Counted from the stretch's first letter, positions 1 to 6,359 are shown. The stretch is DNA of 8,210 bases from Tidjanibacter sp. (GCA_017379955.1 JAFNVE010000159.1:1-8210); one strand, 5' to 3'. Numbers and translations: made by a program. The notes: generated from the sequence alone by a model not told the origin.

Positions 1-990
1 GAGAGGCATCTCTACACGGCAATCGTCGTTCTCCTGAATCTTGGTCACCACAATACGACCTCGGTCGATGTATGCAACATACGAAGCCGAATAAAATCGT
101 TTACCCGTAGCACCCCTGCGGAGCGAGGCACAGAGCGAATCGATAGTGTCGCCTTTGAAGCCATAAGTGGCACTTAGCAACTCGTAAATCACAAAGTCGA
201 GAGGGTATTTGGGGTCAATGCGGTCGGGGTTGATGATATCCTCGCCGCCATTGTGGTCGACAACCTGGTCGGCAATGAGTTCCACGGCACGAGTGATGAA
301 GAACTGTGCGTCTGCCAATCTGCCGATAGCCGAAACGGTACTCTCGGTGAACTTGGGGCTAATCTCCCTCAGTCGCGGGATGATACCGAGGCGGATTTTG
401 TTGCGCAGATACTTGGTCGAGCGATTGGAGGAGTCTTCGCGGAAGATAATGCCATTGCTCACAGCGTAGTCGTGAATCTCCTTGCGCGAAGCGAAGAGCA
501 AGGGGCGAATAATCTTACCGTTGACCTTGCTGATACCTGTCAGACCTTTCAATCCTGTGCCACGCAGGAGGTTGATGAAAAATGTCTCGATTGAGTCGTC
601 TGCCTGATGTGCAATGGCAATTGATTGGTAGCCATACTCTGCACAGAGTTTGTTGAACCACTCGTAGCGCAATCTGCGGGCAGCCATCTGTACCGACTCG
701 CCCGTGCGCTCCATCTCGGCCTTGGTATCGAAACGCTTGTTGTAGTAGGGTACGCCAAAGCGTGCAGCCTCGGCCTCAACCCACTTCTCGTCCTCCTCGG
801 CCTCCTCGCCACGCAACTGAAAATTGCAGTGGGCAACACCAATATTGTAGCCGAGCGATGCCATAAGGTGAAGCATCACCATCGAGTCTACACCGCCACT
901 GACGGTGAGAAGTATCTTGTCGCCACGACGAATAAGCTCGTGTTCGTCAATGTATCTGTTTAGTCTGTCGATAAGTATGTTATGTTCCAT
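1..990 (-). CDS. tilS: tRNA(Ile)-lysidine synthase TilS, C-terminus cut by window edge
   Basis: ATP-dependent cytosolic ligase that attaches lysine to C34 of the CAU-anticodon tRNA-Ile, so that it reads AUA and is charged with Ile. The frame is open for 330 codons from the ATG at 990 to the left edge with no stop. Visible motifs: the PP-loop SGGVDS at residues 31-36, AHQADD at 127-132 followed by a family-typical LLRGTGLKGL stretch, an RPLL motif near 162-165, FREDSSN at 183-189 and YLRNKIR at 194-200. These give the N-terminal N-type ATP pyrophosphatase domain and the start of the C-terminal substrate-binding part. Family members are usually about 430 residues, so roughly 100 are missing. 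The ATG lies 6 bp after the murB stop, which supports this start and co-transcription with murB. No Shine-Dalgarno is seen, as is common in Bacteroidota. Identification is secure. Confidence 0.96.
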   Translation of the reverse strand, partial: MEHNILIDRLNRYIDEHELIRRGDKILLTVSGGVDSMVMLHLMASLGYNIGVAHCNFQLRGEEAEEDEKWVEAEAARFGVPYYNKRFDTKAEMERTGESVQMAARRLRYEWFNKLCAEYGYQSIAIAHQADDSIETFFINLLRGTGLKGLTGISKVNGKIIRPLLFASRKEIHDYAVSNGIIFREDSSNRSTKYLRNKIRLGIIPRLREISPKFTESTVSAIGRLADAQFFITRAVELIADQVVDHNGGEDIINPDRIDPKYPLDFVIYELLSATYGFKGDTIDSLCASLRRGATGKRFYSASYVAYIDRGRIVVTKIQENDDCRVEMPL

Positions 991-996
991 AAACTA

Positions 997-2016
997 CTAA
1001 CCTACGATATTAATCTCGGGAACTATTCTCACCCCGAACTTCTGCTCAACCTCAGCAACTATCATCTTTGCAAACTCTATCACCTCGCCACCTGTTGCCC
1101 CTCCGTGGTTGACCAGCACAAGAGCCTGGCGGTCGTGCACTCCAACATTGCCCACTCGTCTGCCTTTCCAGCCGGCCTGCTCAATGAGCCATCCCGACGA
1201 CAACTTCTTCTTATCTCCCTCGGCGGGATAGAGGGGCATATTGGGATAGGCAGCAAGCAATCTTTCGGCCACCTCTGGCTCTACAATTGGATTCTTGAAG
1301 AAACTACCGCCATTGCCCAATACTTTGGGGTCGGGAAGTTTACTCTCGCGGATTGTGATAACTGCCTGACGGATATTCTTCAACGATGGCTCGCCCAACT
1401 TCTCTACCTCGGCGCGCAGTGCGCCATAGTCCAAGCGCGGGGCTGCTATGCGACTCAGGCGCAGATTGATTGCCGTAATAATCACCTTACCTGCAAGCGA
1501 CTGCTTAAAAATGCTCTCGCGATAGCCAAACGAGCAATACTCGCCACCCAACACCAAACGGTTGAGGGTGTCGGTGCAGAGCATCTCCACACTCTCGATA
1601 GTGTCCTTGGCCTCAGTGCCGTATGCCCCGATGTTCTGTACAGGGGCTGCTCCTGCCTGACCGGGGATTAGAGAGAGGTTCTCAATACCCCACAAGCCTC
1701 GTTCGACAGCCCAAGCCACAACATCGTCCCACTCCTCGCCCGCCTCTACGCGCACAACAACATCGTTGCCACGCTCGGCAGTGATGGTTATCCCCTTGGA
1801 CACAGGGTGAATAAGTGTACCGTGGTAGTCATCTGTGAAGAGGGTGTTGTTGCCCCCGCCCAACACTCGCCAACTGCCCGCCAAAATAGAGGGGTCGGCA
1901 GTGAGTGTGGCGTGCAAATCATCGTAGGAGGTAAACTCCACGAGCTGCTCGGCCATCTGACTGACACCGAAACTGTTATATGGTTTGAGGTCGATATTTC
2001 TCTGCTCTGTTGCCAT
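997..2016 (-). CDS. murB: UDP-N-acetylenolpyruvoylglucosamine reductase MurB (type I)
   Basis: Cytosolic FAD enzyme that uses NADPH to reduce UDP-GlcNAc-enolpyruvate to UDP-MurNAc, the second committed step of peptidoglycan precursor synthesis. The 339-residue length is close to E. coli MurB (about 342). The N-terminal FAD-binding part shows GGGNNTLF (53-60) and IPGQAGAAPVQNIGAYG (117-133). The C-terminal part shows GYRESIFK (164-171), which marks the type I form with the extra Tyr-containing loop; NGGSFFKNP (235-243), in which Ser238 is the expected proton donor; SSGWLIEQAGWKG (273-285); and a terminal IVPEI in which Glu334 is the second catalytic acid. All key residues are present. The start at 2016 gives a normal N-terminus, and a good promoter lies 33 bp upstream. 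The TAG stop is 6 bp before tilS, so the two form an operon. The patatin gene upstream has the same direction, but 189 bp and a separate promoter intervene. Confidence 0.97.
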   Translation of the reverse strand: MATEQRNIDLKPYNSFGVSQMAEQLVEFTSYDDLHATLTADPSILAGSWRVLGGGNNTLFTDDYHGTLIHPVSKGITITAERGNDVVVRVEAGEEWDDVVAWAVERGLWGIENLSLIPGQAGAAPVQNIGAYGTEAKDTIESVEMLCTDTLNRLVLGGEYCSFGYRESIFKQSLAGKVIITAINLRLSRIAAPRLDYGALRAEVEKLGEPSLKNIRQAVITIRESKLPDPKVLGNGGSFFKNPIVEPEVAERLLAAYPNMPLYPAEGDKKKLSSGWLIEQAGWKGRRVGNVGVHDRQALVLVNHGGATGGEVIEFAKMIVAEVEQKFGVRIVPEINIVG

Positions 2017-2048
2017 TGTAGGAGATGGTTTGCATTTTTACTAAACAA

Positions 2049-2079
2049 CAAAATTAGAAAAAAGTAATGAAAATGCCAA
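2049..2079 (-). promoter_or_regulatory. Probable murB-tilS promoter (Bacteroidota type)
   Basis: On the minus strand the sequence TAATTTTG (plus positions 2049-2056) fits the Bacteroidota -7 consensus TAnnTTTG exactly. TTGG (2076-2079) lies 19 bp upstream, a three-of-four match to the -33 box TTTG. Transcription would begin about 5-8 bases downstream and leave a leader of roughly 25 nt before the murB ATG. The -33 box overlaps the first bases of the 23-bp repeat that starts at 2076, so a factor binding the repeat could affect this promoter (inference). Confidence 0.65.
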
Positions 2080-2191
2080 GCATCGTGGATGCGTTTCTAT
2101 TGAGGAAGGTTTGCAGGGTTTGGTTTGTGGTTGGCTCTGCACTACCCTTTGTGCAAATAGTGAATGTACCAAGCATCGTAGATGCGTTTCT
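2076..2191. repeat. Pair of 23-bp direct repeats enclosing a 70-bp spacer
   Basis: Two copies (2076-2098 and 2169-2191) agree at 22 of 23 positions, the only change being G to A at position 12. Both begin CCAAGCATCG and end GATGCGTTTCT. Each contains the short palindrome GCATC-N3-GATGC. The spacer holds TTTGCA+GGGT (2110-2119) and ACCC (2144-2147) with TGCAAA (2152-2157), which can pair as a bulged hairpin. The period is 93 bp, so this may be one and a quarter units of a longer tandem repeat, a dispersed intergenic repeat, or a pair of protein-binding sites. A small frame reads PSIVDAFL twice across it, which simply reflects the repeat. I see no transposase or clear target duplication. Confidence 0.8.
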
Positions 2192-2205
2192 GATCCCCCT
2201 TAAAT

Positions 2206-4443
2206 TTAGAAAACCTTGCCGACACTCAGATAGAATCCAGTCCAGGGTTGGTGGTTGTTACCACCGCAGGTGAGCGATATGGGGCCCAGAGGACTATCGT
2301 AGGAGTACTCCAATGCGTAGCCGAAGGTGTTGTTGCGGAAATTAAACATCGGCAGGAAACTGTCGCTCTCTGTGAGTGCTGCTACCTTCGCACGGAGGTA
2401 GTGTTTGTCCCACACCTCAGCACTGAGGTAGAGTTGGGTTGCGATAACCGAGTTGTCGAAAATCTCCACATTGTGGATGCCTATAAATGGCAGTTGCTGA
2501 GCCATATATCGGCCTGCTATCTCGCCACCGACAAAGTTGTAGTATGGGTATGTGGCATTGTTACCAAAGAGTGTACGACCATAGAGCCAAGCCGATGCTG
2601 TCAGTCGCGGGCTAAGCGGGAAGACACTTTGTAGCGAGTACTGAACAGAGGCAAAGGGGACTTTGTGATTTACCGACACACCATCCGTTGTATGGAGAGT
2701 GTAGGAGGTATATATCGACGAGCCTCGGGTGGGGTAGTAGAGCTCGTCAAGTGAGTCGTAGTGCAGGTCTAAATAGTAATTTATGTAGCCTTGTGGTTCC
2801 AATTCGATTGGGTTGCCACCCTCGGCATAGAGCGACTCGTGGAATCCAAAGTGCTCATACTGAGCACCAAGATTCATATCGAAATTGCGGAGTCGAAGGT
2901 TGGTAAATGCTAAATCTATATGGTTGAGGTTGAACGAGTTAAATGCTACTCGTTTGCCCTTGTCGAATACCGAGAAGTCGTTGCTTCGATAGATATAACT
3001 ACCGCCCACGTTTGCCAAACCTACGCTACCTGTGGTGAAGTCGATACGGCCGTATGGGTTCTCACTGAGCCTCAGTGTCAGGCTCGCGCTGGGTGAGAAG
3101 AGTGATTGGCGGGTGAGGATTGTGGTGTTAAGCAGAATCGACGCCATCTCCTCGGTGTCGAATCGGAAACCAGCGTTGATAGTGCCACTACGCTTGCGTG
3201 AGAGCATTACTGTAAGGTCGTAGGGTGCGTTGTTGTTGAGGCGGTACGAGACCGACGAGTAGGCACCCGTACCACGCACACGACTGATAGCACTATTTAA
3301 CTCTCCGAGTGAGATAACGCTATACTCTTCGAGTTCCAAAAAACGCATCATACGCCTCGACTCGCGCTCGTCAATACCCTCGAACTTGATTTCGCCAATC
3401 ATCAGCATATCGTTGTCAATCAGGTGCTTGGCAGGGCGAGAAGCAATATAGTCATCCCCAATGCCAATCTTGGTGCGGAGTGCCAGAATCTCTTCCCAAT
3501 TTTCGCGTGCCACCTCTTCTCCACGCATAAGGATAGTGTCGATAGCGGCCTTGGTGAAGGAGGCTGCCGAGAAGCCTTCGAGGTTAGGGCGAAGTAGCAG
3601 GTCGACATCATCCTTGTTAATCTCGTACTTCTCCTCTCCGAGAAAGTTGGTCAATTGGTTGAAAATTTCAGCCATATTGCCCATCTCGTCGATGGTATAT
3701 GGGCCGTCATAGAGGTCTACGCCAATTACAATCTCTGCACCCATCTGGCGTACCACATCAACCGGAAAGTTGTTGTAGACACCGCCATCGACCAAAATCA
3801 TACTATCAGTCCTGACAGGCAGAAAGGCTGCCGGAATAGACATACTTGCGCGGATAGCCATAGGCAGTGAGCCACTGCGCGACACATACTCCTCGCCGGT
3901 GACAATATCATAACTTACACAAGCAAAGGGGATTGGCAGGTCGTCGAAACTCTCCATTTCGTGGTAGCCGATAGTTAGTTCGTTGAGCATATTCATCACG
4001 CTCTCGCCCGGGAGGATGCCTGCCGGAATTACACGACTCTCCTGTGAGAGGCTGTAACGTGCAATGTATCGGTCGGTGTGCTGACGCTCTGAGTAGTATT
4101 GATTCTCGCGTCCAATCTGGTCGCTCAACAGGCTCAGCCAATCCTGAGTGCGCAGGAGTGAGTCGAGTTCGGCAGGGGTATAGCCAATGGCATAAAGACC
4201 ACCTACGATAGCACCCATCGAGGTACCTGCAATGTAGTCGATAGGTATCTCCGCCTCCTCCAATACTTGGAGCACCCGAACGTGGGCAGCACCCTTGGCA
4301 CCGCCACCACTGAGCACCAGCCCCACCTTCTTACGTCCTCCAACCTTACCTTCTGGTGTTGTGGCATAGGTACTCCATACCACACCGAGGAGTGTAACCA
4401 TCAACACTCCCAATCTCACTATAACTCCTCTGTGCTTTATCAT
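2206..4443 (-). CDS. Patatin-like phospholipase fused to POTRA and Omp85/BamA-type barrel (type Vd autotransporter-like)
   Basis: Predicted outer-membrane protein of 745 residues with a lipid acyl-hydrolase domain on a barrel. A signal peptide (about 1-27) has Lys/Arg residues followed by a hydrophobic core. The patatin domain (about 38-340) carries the oxyanion motif SGGGAKG (45-51), the nucleophile elbow GTSMG with Ser75, and DGG (219-221) with Asp219; this Ser-Asp dyad is intact. A single POTRA-like domain follows (about 346-418), then a region of alternating beta-strands (about 420-745). The protein ends in Phe745, as expected for barrel assembly by Bam. This order matches PlpD/FplA-type (type Vd) proteins, in which the patatin is phospholipase A1. 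Whether the patatin domain faces the surface or the periplasm here is not shown. AGRY (643-646) is the candidate for the Omp85 loop-6 motif. No clear promoter or terminator is seen; murB follows in the same direction after 189 bp. Function assigned by domain; substrate unknown. Confidence 0.9.
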   Translation of the reverse strand: MIKHRGVIVRLGVLMVTLLGVVWSTYATTPEGKVGGRKKVGLVLSGGGAKGAAHVRVLQVLEEAEIPIDYIAGTSMGAIVGGLYAIGYTPAELDSLLRTQDWLSLLSDQIGRENQYYSERQHTDRYIARYSLSQESRVIPAGILPGESVMNMLNELTIGYHEMESFDDLPIPFACVSYDIVTGEEYVSRSGSLPMAIRASMSIPAAFLPVRTDSMILVDGGVYNNFPVDVVRQMGAEIVIGVDLYDGPYTIDEMGNMAEIFNQLTNFLGEEKYEINKDDVDLLLRPNLEGFSAASFTKAAIDTILMRGEEVARENWEEILALRTKIGIGDDYIASRPAKHLIDNDMLMIGEIKFEGIDERESRRMMRFLELEEYSVISLGELNSAISRVRGTGAYSSVSYRLNNNAPYDLTVMLSRKRSGTINAGFRFDTEEMASILLNTTILTRQSLFSPSASLTLRLSENPYGRIDFTTGSVGLANVGGSYIYRSNDFSVFDKGKRVAFNSFNLNHIDLAFTNLRLRNFDMNLGAQYEHFGFHESLYAEGGNPIELEPQGYINYYLDLHYDSLDELYYPTRGSSIYTSYTLHTTDGVSVNHKVPFASVQYSLQSVFPLSPRLTASAWLYGRTLFGNNATYPYYNFVGGEIAGRYMAQQLPFIGIHNVEIFDNSVIATQLYLSAEVWDKHYLRAKVAALTESDSFLPMFNFRNNTFGYALEYSYDSPLGPISLTCGGNNHQPWTGFYLSVGKVF

Positions 4444-4554
4444 ATTACTTTACTCTCTCTTTTCTACTTTTTAGATGTTTTGGTGCCCTTAAATGTTGCG
4501 TTGTGAGTGGGAATTTTATCTTTTTTTCTCTCCATATCCGAAAGAAGATATTTT

Positions 4555-4579
4555 TTTGAAAAAAAAAATACTATATTCG
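4555..4579 (+). promoter_or_regulatory. Possible esterase promoter with A10 spacer tract
   Basis: TATATTCG (4572-4579) is a one-mismatch version of the -7 consensus TAnnTTTG, and TTTG (4555-4558) is a perfect -33 box. The gap between them is only 13 bp instead of about 19, and it is mostly a run of ten A (4559-4568). The predicted start would be near 4585, leaving a leader of about 33 nt. The short spacing makes this a weak or possibly length-variable promoter. The rest of the divergent gap 4444-4617 shows no convincing promoter for the patatin gene on the minus strand. Confidence 0.35.
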
Positions 4580-4583
4580 TACC

Positions 4584-4615
4584 AAACTAAACCTTACAAC
4601 CAATAAACTAAACCT
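4584..4615 (+). repeat. Twin AAACTAAACCT repeats in esterase leader
   Basis: The 11-bp sequence AAACTAAACCT occurs at 4584-4594 and again at 4605-4615. The copies are exactly 21 bp apart, about two helical turns, and the second ends just before the esterase ATG at 4618. Both lie in the predicted 5' untranslated region. The A-rich, G-free leader suits Shine-Dalgarno-independent initiation. The exact duplication could be chance in AT-rich sequence or a binding site on DNA or RNA. Confidence 0.6.
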
Positions 4616-4617
4616 AT

Positions 4618-5967
4618 ATGAGAAATTTCTGCTCACTGTTGGCTCTGACTTTTGCGACCCTTTTGGTGGGTTGTGCAGAGCAAAATCCTGTGCTTGATAT
4701 TGAGGGTGGTCAGGTGGTTGGTGTTCCTACCGCTACTGAGGGCGTTATCTCCTACAAGGGTATCCCCTACGCTGCTGCACCCGTTGGTGATTTGCGCTGG
4801 AAGGCACCTCAGCCCGTTGTGGCTTGGGAGGGTGTGCTCTCGGCTGATGAGTATGGCCCTGCCTGCTGGCAGACTGACAAGACACCCGGCGAATTCTACC
4901 AAAAGGAGTTCTTCTGGGATGGCGACCCCGAGCGCAGTGAGGATTGCCTCTATCTCAATATCTGGACTCCCGCGGCAGGTCGTAACAAGAAACTTCCCGT
5001 GGCAATGTGGATTCACGGAGGTGCTTATACTCAGGGCTTTGGCCACGAGGTGGAGTTCGACGGTGAGGCTTGGGCCGATAAAGGCGTTGTGCTGGTGACT
5101 ATCAACTACCGCCTTGGCATTTTCGGTTTCTATTCGCACCCCACACTCTCGGCAGAGAGTCCCAATGGTGTGTCGGGCAACTACGGTATACTCGACCAAC
5201 TTGCAGCCCTTACCTGGGTGAAAAACAATATCGCTGCCTTTGGTGGCGACCCTGATAATATCACCATCTTCGGCCAGAGCGCAGGTGCCGGCAGTGTGCA
5301 GACACTTCTCGCCTCGCCACTTGCGCAACCACTTATCAGCAAGGCTATTATCCAGAGCGGTGGTGGACTCAACGCCCCCAACCAGCAGGGTACTTCGCTG
5401 GCTGATGCAGAGGCTATGGGTGCCGACTTTGCGGCTCACTATGGCAAGGACATCGCCGCTATGCGTGAGGTGCAGCCCCGAGAGCTGATGCAGATGCTGG
5501 CGACCTATCCCGCAACCTCGGGCAACCGTATGAGTACCCGACCAATTCTCGATAACCATCTGAGTTACGACACGTTCAGCAATGTGGCGCGTGCAGATGC
5601 ACTTCCCGACATCCCCTATATGATTGGCTATGTGACTAAGGATGGCGAGCGACAGAACTCGGCAATTGCAGACTTTGCCCTTCTGCGCGAGGAGCAGGGA
5701 CATCGCCCCGTGTTTACCTATAAGTTTGTTCGTGAGTTGCCTGGCGACGAGGCAGGTGCCTTCCACTCTTCGGAGTTGTGGTACGAGTTCGGCACCCTCA
5801 GCCGTAGCTGGCGACCCTTTGTGGAGGCGGACTACGACCTGAGCAAGCGCATGATAACCTATTGGACCAACTTCGTCAAAACAGGCGACCCCAACGGCTC
5901 CTCAGTTCCGGAGTGGATGCCTTACATTAAGAATAATAGGCAGTTTAAGGTGCTTGATATCAAGTAG
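4618..5967 (+). CDS. Type-B carboxylesterase lipoprotein (alpha/beta-hydrolase, compact form)
   Basis: Serine ester hydrolase of the carboxylesterase/cholinesterase/PnbA family, probably anchored as a lipoprotein. The signal peptide ends in a lipobox, LVGC, with Cys19 as the lipidated residue. Visible motifs: oxyanion loop HGGAY (133-137); EDCLYLN (108-114), in which Cys110 can pair with Cys83 as in the family's conserved N-terminal disulfide; nucleophile elbow GQSAG with Ser221 inside the longer FGGDPDN...GQSAG signature (208-223); and GAFHSSEL with catalytic His383. The acid is less clear: at the usual [DE]EG site the sequence reads TKDGE (340-344), so Asp342 or Glu344 must serve. At 449 residues it is shorter than many relatives (500-550), with only about 41 residues between acid and His. 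Substrate unknown: acetyl, feruloyl or short-chain esters are all possible. It is a single-gene transcript with its own terminator. Confidence 0.92.
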   Translation: MRNFCSLLALTFATLLVGCAEQNPVLDIEGGQVVGVPTATEGVISYKGIPYAAAPVGDLRWKAPQPVVAWEGVLSADEYGPACWQTDKTPGEFYQKEFFWDGDPERSEDCLYLNIWTPAAGRNKKLPVAMWIHGGAYTQGFGHEVEFDGEAWADKGVVLVTINYRLGIFGFYSHPTLSAESPNGVSGNYGILDQLAALTWVKNNIAAFGGDPDNITIFGQSAGAGSVQTLLASPLAQPLISKAIIQSGGGLNAPNQQGTSLADAEAMGADFAAHYGKDIAAMREVQPRELMQMLATYPATSGNRMSTRPILDNHLSYDTFSNVARADALPDIPYMIGYVTKDGERQNSAIADFALLREEQGHRPVFTYKFVRELPGDEAGAFHSSELWYEFGTLSRSWRPFVEADYDLSKRMITYWTNFVKTGDPNGSSVPEWMPYIKNNRQFKVLDIK

Positions 5968-5981
5968 GGTATTTGTGGTTA

Positions 5982-6024
5982 AATAACCGAGAGTATCATT
6001 GAGATACTCTCGGTTATTATTTTT
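5982..6024 (+). terminator. Intrinsic terminator of the esterase gene
   Basis: A perfect 16-bp stem, AATAACCGAGAGTATC (5982-5997) with its complement at 6003-6018, closes a 5-nt loop (ATTGA). It runs into TTATTATTTTT ending at 6024. It begins 14 bp after the esterase stop codon. A smaller 6-bp hairpin, TTAGTC/GACTAA (6023-6028/6035-6040), follows at once. Confidence 0.93.
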
Positions 6025-6048
6025 AGTCTATTTTGACTAATAAGCCTC

Positions 6049-6076
6049 AATTTTGAATTTTGAATTTTGCATTTTG
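6049..6076. repeat. AATTTTG tandem repeat, four units
   Basis: Four 7-bp units stand in tandem: AATTTTG three times (6049-6069), then CATTTTG (6070-6076), followed by a partial AATTG. It lies between the esterase terminator and the inverted-repeat block, in non-coding sequence. It is a simple repeat that may vary in copy number; no function is evident. The stretch from 6081 to 6130 holds only GC-rich GCTCGC/CGCTTCGC-type motifs and no gene. Confidence 0.85.
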
Positions 6077-6130
6077 AATTGTGTAATCTCGTGATTGGCT
6101 CGCTTCGCTCGCCTTTCACTCGATGGCTTG

Positions 6131-6259
6131 GCAATCAGAAAATGATTGTTTGCTATGCAAACCACAAAAAAAAGATTAGAGGTCACCTTACAAATAAATT
6201 TGTGGTGACCTCTAATCTTCTTTTTGTTGCGCTTCGCGCAATAATCATTTTCTGATTGC
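6131..6259. repeat. Nested inverted repeats forming a complete cloverleaf
   Basis: The outer arms GCAATCAGAAAATGATT (6131-6147) and its exact complement (6243-6259) make a 17-bp stem. Inside it three hairpins follow almost without gaps. Hairpin 1 is GTTTGC-TAT-GCAAAC (6148-6162). The central arm has a 7-bp lower stem (6164-6170/6221-6227), one mismatch, a perfect 16-bp stem (6172-6187/6204-6219), and a bulged ACAAA/TTTGT top (6190-6194/6199-6203). Hairpin 3 is TTGCGC-TTC-GCGCAA (6227-6241). Base 6242 is the only free base before the outer arm resumes. It lies between convergent genes, 14 bp from the tRNA-Arg 3' end. The central arm can act as a terminator; the outer arms need another explanation, such as a dispersed palindromic element, a structured RNA or a site of cruciform formation. 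Confidence 0.85.
6166..6226 (-). terminator. Bidirectional intrinsic terminator, mainly for tRNA-Arg
   Basis: The 16-bp stem 6172-6187/6204-6219 is followed on the minus strand by eight T (complement of the A run 6166-6173) and on the plus strand by CTTTTTG (6220-6226). Read leftward it lies 55 bases beyond the tRNA-Arg 3' end and would end that transcript. Read rightward it backs up the esterase terminator at 5982-6024. It is the central arm of the larger cloverleaf block. Confidence 0.8.
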
Positions 6260-6273
6260 GCTCGCGCTACTCG

Positions 6274-6347
6274 TGATTCCGACAGGACTCAAACCTGTAA
6301 CCTTCTGATCCGTAGTCAGATGCTCTATTCAATTAAGCTACGGAACC
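6274..6347 (-). tRNA. tRNA-Arg (anticodon ACG)
   Basis: The 74-nt minus-strand sequence folds as a standard tRNA. The acceptor is GGTTCCG paired with CGGAATC (one G-U pair), followed by discriminator A. The D stem is GCTT/GAGC, with T-G closing the loop. The anticodon stem TCTGA/TCAGA holds loop CTACGGA with anticodon ACG, which is Arg and is normally edited to ICG to read CGU/CGC/CGA. The variable loop is AGGTT, and the T stem is ACAGG/CCTGT with loop TTTGAGT. The 3' CCA is not encoded (CGAG follows) and would be added after transcription. A consensus promoter lies immediately upstream, and a terminator follows 55 bases after the 3' end, so it is a single-gene transcript. Confidence 0.97.
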
Positions 6348-6359
6348 CTTTTGCGGTTG

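Noticed and set aside
982..1671. 229-codon plus-strand open frame opposite murB and the tilS start
   Set aside because: It overlaps two confidently identified minus-strand genes, has no family-like motifs, and is a shadow of murB.
2110..2157. Bulged hairpin as terminator of the patatin gene
   Set aside because: No T run follows it on the minus strand, and the pairing is broken by a 4-nt bulge.
2076..2191. Possible CRISPR array from the 23-bp repeat pair
   Set aside because: There are only two copies with a 70-bp spacer, no cas genes and no further units, so it does not fit an array.
2067..2273. 68-codon plus-strand frame reading PSIVDAFL twice
   Set aside because: The internal peptide repeat comes from the 23-bp DNA repeat; the frame runs into the patatin gene on the other strand and has no supporting start signal.
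4444..4550. Promoter for the patatin gene on the minus strand
   Set aside because: The best candidates (TTTC-N21-TAAAATTC) miss several consensus bases; no convincing TAnnTTTG box is present.
4633..5766. Long 377-codon minus-strand open frame opposite the esterase
   Set aside because: It lies wholly antisense to a gene with all family motifs, its protein has no recognisable domains, and it is explained by codon bias of the real frame.
6067..6255. 62-codon plus-strand frame through the cloverleaf region
   Set aside because: It translates the tandem repeat, the terminator stem and the outer palindrome arms; the composition is low-complexity and no start signal is seen.
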